A DNA stretch of 64,000 nucleotides from Alopecurus myosuroides (taxonomy: Eukaryota > Streptophyta > Magnoliopsida > Poales > Poaceae). The stretch spans positions 173,247,642-173,311,641 of the forward strand of contig CM054062.1 in NCBI GenBank assembly GCA_028641055.1, given 5' to 3'. The notes under the pieces were generated by a model. The model did no database searches and had not been told where the DNA came from. It worked only from the letters and a program-made list of their open reading frames with translations. This document shows positions 55,919 to 64,000 of the stretch, in pieces. How positions within the stretch are numbered: the first letter of the stretch is position 1; the number at the start of each line of letters is the position of its first letter. The position numbers and the translations under genes were made by a program.

Positions 55919-56012
55919 AGTTTATAACGCGCATTCGTGGCCACGCGTTACAACTCCCGCGCCACGCGGCAGGACTCCCGCGCCACGCGGCAGGACTCCC
56001 GCGCCACGAGGT
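55919..56012 (-). promoter_or_regulatory. AP2 ORF promoter with 21-bp GC repeats
   Basis: TATAAA (minus strand, about 55921-55926) preceded by two and a half copies of CCACGCGGCAGGACTCCCGCG (about 55957-56010). The repeats are directly next to the core promoter and may be regulatory. Confidence 0.5.
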
Positions 56013-56084
56013 ACAATACACACTACCACCCACACCTCTCTCTCACTCCCCAAGCAAAAAAAAGGGATGGGGGCTGTGGCCGCA

Positions 56085-56359
56085 TTTGTAGGGGAAGGGA
56101 CATTGGTCCCGGTTTGGGGGATGATCCGGGACCAATGCCCATGCGCGTGCCACGTGGCCTGTGGCTAGGGATTCGTCCCGGGTCATGCCACGAACCGGGA
56201 CCATTGGCTCCCCACGAACCGGGACAGATGCCCCCAGGTGGTTTCTGCTGCCTCGGGCACACGAACCGGGACCAATGCATGGCACTTGTCCCGGATTTTG
56301 GTGCAACCGGGACAGATGCCCCCTGCCCCCCTGGACGAAAGGGGTTGTTTCCACTAGTG
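56085..56359. repeat. CACTA right terminus and subterminal repeats
   Basis: Several ACCGGGACCA, GTCCCGG and AACCGGGACAGATG words in both orientations, then the TIR ending in TTTCCACTAGTG. ACT target duplication follows at 56360-56362. Confidence 0.85.
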
Positions 56360-56405
56360 ACTCCAACCCGTGGAACGTGGCACATCTCCGGAAATTCTAC
56401 CCCTA

Positions 56406-56771
56406 GGATTTCCCCTTCTAGTCACAAGAAATAAGGCTTTACCAGCCACATTGTAGCCATCGCAATAAAAACATGGTTTCTCAACCATAGCTACAAAGAC
56501 TATCCAGTTGCAATCTTTATTTTTTTCCTTTCTTTCTCTTACATGCTAAACAAACGGTCACACCCCAATACACGGGGGCTACGCCAAACTAGCATCAGCA
56601 AATCTTTCGAGTGCATACGCATGACAAATATCTAACAAGGTCACAAGGTACACACCTTATAAACACCTTAAATGATTAAATTAACATACAAGGTTACAAT
56701 ATACACACCTTAATACACCTTAAACCGACCCGCATAAAACATACAAAGTATACACACCTTATCAGCTAAAG
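56406..56771. other. Element 3 spacer between integrase and antisense genes
   Basis: Follows the integrase stop; no gene. It carries CACGGGGGCTAC near 56571-56584, a word like the PPT of the element, and ACACCTTA repeats. It corresponds to 5563-5845 of element 1. Confidence 0.5.
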
Positions 56772-57618
56772 CTATTGCCGAGCAGCCGCCTCTCGAAGCA
56801 GTCGCTCAATCTCCGCCGCGGTCAGTCGAATAATCCGCTCCGCCGCAGGTCGCAACACCTCATAGTGAGGGACAAAATCGACAGGTGGCCCCTGGATGTC
56901 AGGGAGTCGCGCCACATAATTGAAATTGACCTCAGGATGCCACAGACGCACGAAGACAAGCGCCACATGAGCATCACGAATGAGTTGCTGACGCACGCAC
57001 TCTCGAACATCCCCCACCCGACGAAAAAACCTCAGCAAGCCACTCAAGCTATCGGGAACAACGCTTAAGGGGTAAAACGCCCGATGAACGGAAGAAAGGG
57101 CCTCCCGACAAGATTCAACAAAAAGTTGCGCCTGACTCGCCCGGTACTGCAGGGTAGCCAAGACGAAATCTCTGCTGCGGTCAGACCAGAAATTGCTCGC
57201 GTGAGGTTTGGAGCTGCTGGACTCATGAACAATATGATTGTCCATCCAGTGACCCTCACATACCCCATCAGGCTTAACAACTGCACGGACAGCAAACACG
57301 TCAAAACACATGCAGGAATAAACACAAAGTACTTGGGGGCTGGCGGGACTTACAAAGCATTCCCTTTGCAACGCTCGCCAACTCCTCCATCACAAACTAT
57401 TCGCGATCCGCAGCAAGTTTCTGCTTCGACTTGGCAACATCCTCCACGCCTCGAAGATCCTTGAGCTTACGCTCGCCATCCGCGACACAGTCACGAAGTG
57501 AAGCAAGCATACTGGCAGTCATAACCAACAGCTCAGTCGAAGGAGCAGATCCACTCGACGAACCTCCGCTAGAATCCAACACCTGGAAAGAACAACGAAG
57601 TTTCAGAGACAAAGACAT
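56772..57618 (-). CDS. Element 3 antisense gene B
   Basis: Two exons on the minus strand: about 57582-57400 (VLDSSGGSSSGSA...SMLASLRDCVADGERKLKDL) and about 57325-56772. The last exon is open and contains HASNFWSDRSRDFVLATL, VNFNYVARLPDIQGPPVDF and HYEVLRPAAERIIRLTAAEI, ending ERLLREAAARQ. It aligns along its length with 4766-5562 of element 1. The first exon is preceded by a splice acceptor, so an upstream exon or joining to gene A is expected. Function unknown. Confidence 0.6.
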
Positions 57619-57801
57619 ACCCCACTCGATGATTTACTACACAAAATCTTCGGATGCTCGAGGGCTACTACCATCGGGAGAAGCTAAAGTACGGTGCGAT
57701 AACAAAACGCTGACACTTTCAAAACATCTCGATTGAAGAACAAAGTACGGGATGCATCCCAAGGTTCATTACACATAAAACATACAGAAATAGTGATCGA
57801 T

Positions 57802-60800
57802 CTAAGGAACTACTGAGGTAGCTCCACTCGCAGCAGGCTTTCCACCACAGCCGCAGGAAACTACCCCGGAGAGCGTCTTCGCAAGCCTCTTTGCACGATC
57901 ACCAAAAGGTCGAAGCGCTACCTTTTTGCCCAGCGCATCTCGAGGAAGCTCCAAGTACACCTTCTCCAGGTCACCCGAGACGCCGTGCGCCAGAGCTAAT
58001 TGGATGGCAGTCTTGGCTCCGCACTCGGTCTGCGCAAGGGAGTACTCTTGGAGGGGATCAGCCTCGCCAAGGAAAACTTGCAGGAGGCCACCAAGGCTTG
58101 GCGGAACAGACACATCCACGAGCATTCATTGGTGCAGTTGCGTCATCATTTGAGCAGCATCGTGGACGAGGAAACATGCTTTGTTCCCGTGCTCCTGCAG
58201 TTGAGCGCACACGTTCGAGAGGGCGTCGACTCGAATCCCTCCAGGTAGCTCCAGCACAACTCCAATAGCGCCTAAACAAATATGGAGCAGATAAACGTAA
58301 GAAAGAGAAAAGAACAAGCCGCAGTCGAAAGAAATTCGAGCATGACTCACCAGCCAGAGTCTGGGCCAAGGGACGGAGGTCCTCCGACCAAATCGCTGTC
58401 GTGTTTCACACTCGCCTCCTCCAGCTGCTTCAAGGCGTCCTGTGCTCCCGCGAGACTGTCAGCTGAATGCTTGCGTGTGGACTCCAATTCCTTTTGAGTG
58501 GACTCCAACTCCTTCTCAAGGTCTTTCACCCGGGAGGTAGTCTCTGCCTTCTCGGACTTCAAGCGACTAACCTCATCTAAAGTATAGAGGGCGCAATTAA
58601 AATATCAGTTGCGATCAGGAAGAAACGAAACTAGGGCGAAAAGCGTGTGGCAGCTCACCTTGTAGGGAGAGGCCATCCTGGACAAGCTGGTCGCGCTCTC
58701 CCCGAAGAGAAGCACATTCCGCCTCAGCCGAAAGAAGCCGGCGTCAAAAGGCCGCCAGGGAATCAAGAACGGCCTGCAAAAATTCCTTGCAGAGTTAGAG
58801 AGATATCACTTGAGCCTATACCCGACCGTACACAGTCAAGTATAGCCTCGGGAGCTACTCCCATCGGGAGCACTGCCGCGCACCCGATGAAAACCAAAAC
58901 CAAGAAACATGCAAGAGAAGAAAATCTCGACTTGAGTCCATAGCCAACTGCAAGCAGTCGGCCACAGACTCGGGGGCTACTCCCATCGGAAGCATTGCCA
59001 TGAACCCGATAAAAGAAGAAGAGGAAGACAACTTGTAGAAAATGAGAACAATTTACCTTGCCTTGCGCGGTGGACAAGGGATCAGCCGAGCTAGCCGAGA
59101 TCTCCCTGCTCGCTGACGCCCCGACATCTCCAGGCCGCCCACCCGCCAAGCTAGGCATCGCGTACTCCCGAACGTCGACTGCCTTTGCCGGGTTGGAGGC
59201 CTTCGAGTGGGATTTGCAGCTGGAGTAGGGTTCACAGCGGCCTCCTTCCTTTTCACGGACGGAGTCGAGGAAGCAAACTGATTCGCACTGATGGTCGCAA
59301 GACTACTGCAAAAGTTAGAATCAGAAAAGAAGAAGGCAAATTTGCGACAAAGGAGAAAACACACGGAAATCACTCGTCCTCATCGTCATCGTCAAGGTTG
59401 TCTAGGTTCCAGGCAGTGGAGATCTTTGACTGGCGGATGACAGGAGGAAGCATGTTGAGGGGAGTTGCTCGGATGGGCTCGACCCCCTCGACATGATCAT
59501 CACTCAAGAAGTTGTCCTTGGAGGTGACCTCAGCCTCCTCCGGCTTGCGGTGCTTGCGACCACGAAGTTGCTCGTCATCTGATTCTTCCTCCTCGTCCAT
59601 CTCCTCTTGTTCAGAGCTCGACTCCGCGCCTGCGACACTAGCCTCGGGAGGGGCTTCAACGTTTCTCGCTAGAAGATCTGAGACACCTTCATCCGCAGAA
59701 AGTGGCGGGTAGCACATGGCCACGTCCCGGTTCTGCGAAAGAAAAAAGAAGAAAAAGAGGTGTTTCAATCGATGAAAACCCAAAACAAGAAGAAATATAA
59801 AGCAAAGAAGAAAATTAAGGAATTCACCTTAGTCAGGGGGTTCTCGGCTTCGAATGGGGCGAGAGGGCACATCGAGTAGCCCTCTCCTTATTTTCAAATT
59901 GGTGATAGCCGCAATCTTCTTGTCGAATTCTGCATTCGAAAGAATGTCGTCTCACGTGCGGCTCCGGTCGCTGACGCCCGTGTACTCCCACAAGGTGGTC
60001 GGCCTCTCTTTAAGGGGATGGACCCTCCGGTGCAGAAACACACCCGCCAGGTGTATCCCGTTCAGCGGAGTTCCCTACCCCTTATCGCAGAAGCGCGCCA
60101 CCTTTGGGAGTAGAGGGGTGACAACCTTGACTTCTTCGGCAAAGAGAGAATGCGTCCAAGACTTCTGCCGCTTCAAAATGGCGAACCGTTGGAATTCTGG
60201 AACGCCACCCGCGCTGTCATCGACGACGTAAAACCACTTCCGACGCCACCCCTGGGCTGAGTCGAAGGAGTTCATCTCCAGGTAGGGAACGTCCTTGTTC
60301 GCCTGGATGCTGTAGCCTACGGTCCTCAGCGGCTCTCCATTTCTTTCGCCTGGCTGTTTCTTCTCCCGAAAAATCCACACTTGGAAGATGGCTTTCCATA
60401 GCCCCTAGTGCGGGCGAATGCCGAGGAAGCACTCGAGAGCACAATAAAACACGAGATGTGTTGTATCGCGTTAGGAGGAAGGTCATGCAGTTGTATGCCA
60501 TAGACATACAGCAACCCGACGAGAAAAGGATGGAGAGGGAAGGAAAAACCTCGGGCAATGTAATCCGAGAATGCGACGTGCTCGGTGGCGAGAGGATTAG
60601 GCATCTCCTCCTTCTTCCTGGACGTCCGAACGCGCTTGGAGTCCTCGGAAGGGAGAAGTCCCACTCTCTGCATCTCGGCGATGCTTTTCTTCGTGGCATT
60701 CAACAGGCGCCAACCGCCCATCTTCTTTAGTGGGGCCGCCGCAGAGGCGCTCGCCACCTCCTTCCCGGAAGCCGCAGCAGCGCCGCGTTTCTTGCCTCCC

Positions 60801-60805
60801 GCCAT
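57802..60805 (-). pseudogene. Element 3 antisense gene A
   Basis: ATG at 60805 (MAGGKKRGAAAASGKEV). Exon 1 holds the 'putative gypsy-type transposon' domain: FSDYIARGFSFPLHPFLVGL, QLHDLPPNAIQHISCFIV, WIFREKKQPGERNGEP, WRRKWFYVVDD and HLAGVFLHRRVHPLKERPTT, with a frame break near 60400 and stops near 60075 and 59940. Later exons give an acidic region (59720-59370), a Ser/Arg-rich part and a coiled coil (58562-58350), then LPGGIRVDALSNVCAQLQEH and AKTAIQLALAHGVSGDLEKV, ending at a TAG at 57802. A TATA-like ATAAATAT lies at about 60899-60906. It is the fuller homologue of element 1 gene A. Confidence 0.65.
58818..59000 (-). repeat. Intronic repeat with PPT-like palindromic motif
   Basis: CTCGGGAGCTACTCCCATCG at 58847-58866 and CTCGGGGGCTACTCCCATCG at 58968-58987, with similar flanks about 121 bp apart, in introns of antisense gene A. 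A third, looser copy is at 57658-57681. Element 1 has the same arrangement. Confidence 0.7.
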
Positions 60806-60866
60806 TGGGACCTGGTTCGTGCTCACAGAAGAGGAAGTGTGCGCAGGGGAGGAAGAAGACAAATGA

Positions 60867-61985
60867 GGGCCGGGAAAGTTACTTTTCCCCTAAGACCCAA
60901 TATTTATGCTAGTACTCGGCCAATGTGAGCCGTTGATACACGAACGTGGAACTCGTCGTCACCACCACCTGTGAAATAGAAACGAAGAGACGGGGGCGGT
61001 TAGCCCCGCACGATCTTTTACGAAAAGATCGTGCGTATTTACAGCGCGGCCAGCGGATTAACCGGAGCACCACCGCTCGTTTCCGGTCAAAAAGTTGACA
61101 AGATGGGCCCCGCGCGCTCTGTCCCACTTCGTCACGTCCCATCGGGAGTAGCCGAGTGCGCGATGACGTCACTGCGTACCTCACAACACGAAAACTCTTT
61201 CGTGTGAGCATCAGGACGCAAAAATTCTTTCGCGTGGGCACCTTGACACGAAATCTCTTTCGTATGGGCACTCTGACACGAAATTTCTTTCGAATAGATA
61301 CATTGACACGAAATTCTTTTTCTGTAAACTTCATAACGCGAGACCTCTTGCGTACAAGATCCAAGGAAAAGAAAATTACCTCGCTCGAAGAGTTACAGAA
61401 GATAGCACTTATAGTGAGACTAAGGTAAAATCGCGAGTTTGCGGCTCCCGCAAATCTACCTCATAATGTACTTACACATCATTTTAATTCTGGATCGTTC
61501 AGCTGACTAGGCACATTTGGATGTCGTATTCTTTCGAGTACGAAGGTAAGACCCAAGGATCTTTCCTGTGGGCCTGGAATCGCACTCGAGCTGCGTCCTC
61601 CAGTAAACTTTCCGTGTCAACAACATGAAGAAAAATCCTAGCGGCTGCGCCGGGTACCCCATTTTAAAGGTTAAGTTCGACTCGATAAGATCTCCACGTC
61701 CCAGTCGCAACGATCACCTTGCAGAGTTTGATTCGGAGGTCTCGGGTTCGTGTAGGCCAGAACTGTTTTTGCCCAAGATGAATTAAATGGCCCTGATCTC
61801 TCGGGAGAGCCAACCGACTGAGCCGTATCCTTCTGCGAAAAAAGCCAAACACGAGGCACATTTATTGCTCGATACTCGAGCACACCCTAGGCAGGGTACA
61901 CACCCTTGAAGTCAGGAATTTGATTATCCAGTCGCAGAATCCAGAGATAAACTTTGAGTGCTTACTCGACTAAAACCAGTCGACC
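60867..61985. other. Element 3 region upstream of its 3' LTR
   Basis: No supported gene. It includes the probable antisense promoter (60899-60906), a PPT-like CCCATCGGGAGTAGCCGAG near 61138-61156 and the 30-bp repeat array described separately. Confidence 0.5.
61186..61350 (+). repeat. 30-bp tandem repeat, five to six units
   Basis: Units of about 30 bp of the form ACACGAAATCTCTTTCGTAT followed by GGGCACTCTG. Each unit contains the inverted pair CGAAA...TTTCG, so single strands could form small hairpins. Units diverge towards the right. Confidence 0.85.
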
Positions 61986-61988
61986 AAA

Positions 61989-62002
61989 CACTCGGGGGCT
62001 AC
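61989..62002 (+). promoter_or_regulatory. Element 3 polypurine tract
   Basis: CACTCGGGGGCTAC immediately before the 3' LTR start TGACG. Similar words occur in the introns of the antisense genes. Confidence 0.7.
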
Positions 62003-62489
62003 TGACGTGGGGATGACTCCAGGACCTATCGAGTGGGCCTACCGGGTCCACGTCCCAAGACTGAAGCCCAACGCAGGGCGCCATCCGGCGGTTCTAGAAG
62101 GCCCAGGTAATCCCACCCGCAAAACTTGCGGGTCAAGATGGAAATTTTCCACCGCCTTAGAGCTAGGGTTTGTAACCCCCTCGGGCACAATTTGAGACGT
62201 AGCCACCTATAAAAGGTTGAGAGAACCACCGAGGAGGGGGATTCAATATACTTTTGACCATCATAGCCATAGCTTGAGATCTATCTCTCAGCTTGCGCAC
62301 CCACCATTGTAATCGATCTACTCGCAATACAAATCAGAAGAGCAGGAGTAAGGGTTTACCTCTACGAGGGCCCCGAACCTGCGTAAACTTGCCCCTGTAA
62401 GCTGACGATTGTCGCCAGCGCCTTATTCGTTCTCTTAATCGAAACCCTACCGGATCATCTGAGGGACTTGTCGTGATGACTAGTCGACA
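62003..62489 (+). repeat. Element 3 3' LTR
   Basis: 487 bp, TGACGTGGGG...AGTCGACA, aligned with 34123-34607 with about 41 substitutions. TATAAAA at 62208-62214. Confidence 0.93.
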
Positions 62490-64000
62490 GAGGGTATCAC
62501 ATGTTACCCCTCTAAGAGCTCGCACACATACGTCCGTCAAAATCCTGCAGCGCTTCACCGTCGAGAACTAGCCACCACAGGTTTGCAATTGAGGTGGAGA
62601 AGTCCCAACACATGGGAAAGAGAGGGATAGAGATTAGGTCTAGGTATGATAGAGAAAGAGATAGTCAGCATATCCCAATTAGAAGAAGCCTAAACCAATT
62701 AGAGGGTCTCTAATCAGAATCTCTAATTAAATTAGAGATGTTCTAACTATACCCTCTAATCCAATTAGACATGTTCTAATTAGAGGTTCTAATTTAATTA
62801 GAGGGTCTCTAATTAGATCTCTTGTCGTCAGAGAGAGAATTGCCCGAAGTCCAATTGTGTGTTCTCTAAAGAGATGAGGGGGTGGGGATTATATAGTGGG
62901 ACAGGGGAGGGCACCTGCCTTGGGAGGAAGGTCAGTTTCCCTGTCCCTCACTTGGCCGCACCAATCCTCCTAGAGGATTTCGGATTGGACTCCCACATGG
63001 AATCCAATCCCCCTCCCTTTTTATTATTTTTCTTTTTCTCACTTTTCCACCTCATTTATTTCTCAAATAAATTAGGGAAAATTCCCAGGTAAAGCTAGTG
63101 CACATTGTGAGACCATAGGTTCCACCTGGCATCCCCTAAAATTAGGGTTTGCCCACAGGAGGAAATCTTCCCCCCTCCGGTACTGCCCCCCCTATATTGA
63201 AAGTCCTTCAGAACTCTTTCGGAACCCCGTGACCCCATCATCGATCTTATCTAAAAATTTCAGAAACATATTTCCGACATCACGAGACATCTCATATCCT
63301 TCGTTATATCACATATAACATTCTGCCTATATCGGCATTATTTCTCTCTTATGGTAATTTCCCCGAAACGACTCCGATTGCCACCAAACTTGTTTCTGTG
63401 ATATCGTAATGACATCTACCATTATCTATTGTTTTTATAAACATATTTTCAACATCCCTGGACATCTCATGTCCTCCGTAATCTCTCATGAATATTTATT
63501 TTATCACGTCGAAATTACCCGGATGATACCCTACTCTCTTCCGGACCATCCAATGCAAACAACAAACTTTGATGCCTTACTAGTAGACATGATTGGAAAA
63601 CCATTTTCCTAATCAATAATCAACATCGGGACCGTGGATGTCCATATTGATACCTACAAGTTATACGAAGAAAACTGTTGAACCCTTTGGTTGTTAAGTA
63701 AGTTCCTATTACTTCACGATACCAATCAATACATCGGGACGATATAAATAATAAGACCGCGATTAAAATCTTTAATCACCTTATCACATTATTCTCGATA
63801 TCCAGTATGATTCCTTTTACTCATTACCGTGACATAGTATCCCCATGACTAGTGTCATGTCCTTGTCTGCGAAGACTTATTTACCGATTCTATTTCACCG
63901 AGTGGATCCTGAATGTACCTCTCTATTAACTAGAGGAGTAATTCCCAATCTTGAACTATCACAATGAATGAGTACTTTCGTGACCACCCAGTGTTAGCCT
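62490..64000 (-). mobile_element. Main part of a minus-strand LTR, BARE/Angela-like
   Basis: No gene. On the minus strand a TATATAAT box at about 62889-62898 lies downstream of text such as GGCAAACCCTAATTTTAGGG (about 63135-63155), which I know from BARE/WIS/Angela-like copia LTRs. The LTR would run from beyond 64000 to 62490 and then, across element 3, into 34122. Its start is outside the window. Family assignment is tentative. Confidence 0.45.
62685..62815. repeat. TAATTAGAG-type AT-rich repeats
   Basis: Repeated TCTAATTAGA/CTAATTAGAGG words in both orientations, including the palindrome CTCTAATTAAATTAGAG. In the LTR flank described above. Confidence 0.75.

Larger units (their letters stand above)
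47559..56359. mobile_element. CACTA (En/Spm) DNA transposon with passenger genes
   Basis: 8801 bp with perfect 13-bp terminal inverted repeats CACTAGTGGAAAC at 47559-47571 and 56347-56359 and ACT target duplications. Removing it joins the last codons of the element 3 integrase correctly. Subterminal regions are full of CCCGGTT...AACCGGGA words, as expected for CACTA elements. Contents: an Ulp1-protease gene (minus), a decayed AP2 gene copy (minus), a 182-codon ORF (plus) and an AP2/ERF ORF (minus). I find no TNP2-type transposase, so the copy should depend on another element for movement. Confidence 0.95.
34123..62489 (+). mobile_element. Tat/RIRE2-type gypsy element 3, twice interrupted
   Basis: Plus strand: 5' LTR 34123-34607, PBS, gag-protease, RT, RNase H, integrase, two antisense genes (minus strand), PPT and 3' LTR 62003-62489. 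Without its two guests (40000-46614 and 47559-56359) it is about 13 kb. Flanks GAGGA and GAGGG are a likely 5-bp duplication with one change. The LTRs differ at about 41 of 480 positions plus some small indels, about 8.5%, or roughly 3 million years at 1.3e-8 per site per year. Confidence 0.92.

Noticed and set aside
47559..56359. TNP2-type transposase gene in the CACTA element
   Set aside because: I searched the six frames by eye and found only the Ulp1-type gene and passenger ORFs.
61186..61350. CRISPR-like regular array
   Set aside because: Units are contiguous with no unique spacers, and the genome is plant nuclear DNA.
61156..61428. 90-codon ORF with repeated FFR(V/I)xTLTRN
   Set aside because: The peptide repeat is only the translation of the 30-bp DNA repeat array.

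Overview
The window looks like a block of intergenic DNA from a large grass genome, most likely Triticeae (wheat, Aegilops, rye or barley group). I see no ordinary single-copy host gene. Almost every base can be placed in a nest of transposable elements: Ty3/gypsy elements of the Tat/RIRE2 type, which carry extra genes on the opposite strand, Ty1/copia relics, a large non-autonomous LTR element of a type common in Triticeae, and one complete CACTA DNA transposon. The Triticeae call rests on family style (CACTA termini, an LTR whose sense strand begins TGATACGTCTCC, BARE-like LTR text) and is an inference.

Layout. Positions 1-3017 are the end of a long LTR-like element. 3018-27892 is Tat gypsy element 1 (minus strand), with its 5' LTR at 27399-27892 and its 3' end cut off at 3018. 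Inside its reverse transcriptase sits Tat gypsy element 2 (minus strand, 8543-23721), complete, with 873/872-bp LTRs and a perfect AGCGC target duplication. 27893-31241 is the 3' part of a plus-strand copia element and 31242-32360 the 5' end of a minus-strand copia element. 32361-33845 is unassigned. 34123-62489 is Tat gypsy element 3 (plus strand, 485/487-bp LTRs, about 8% diverged), which splits a minus-strand LTR seen at about 33846-34122 and 62490-64000. Element 3 was itself hit twice within its integrase: by non-autonomous LTR element 4 (minus strand, 40000-46614, LTRs about 5% diverged) and by a CACTA transposon (47559-56359, ACT target duplication).

Genes and how they fit together. Each Tat element has gag-protease, then reverse transcriptase-RNase H-integrase on its sense strand, and intron-containing antisense genes between integrase and the 3' LTR. 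All three polyproteins are interrupted, yet all three have one in-frame TAG at the same place, between protease and reverse transcriptase. The CACTA element has no recognisable TNP2 transposase. It carries a multi-exon gene for a protein with a C-terminal Ulp1-like (C48) cysteine protease, an intact 200-residue AP2/ERF-domain ORF, a deleted second copy of that AP2 gene, and an intact 182-residue acidic-tailed ORF of unknown function with its own TATA box.

Relative ages agree with the nesting: element 3 is older than element 4 inside it, and element 2 (about 2.3% LTR divergence) is younger than its host element 1. Coordinates of element ends are exact where a target duplication is quoted; exon borders are read by eye from GT/AG sites and frame.
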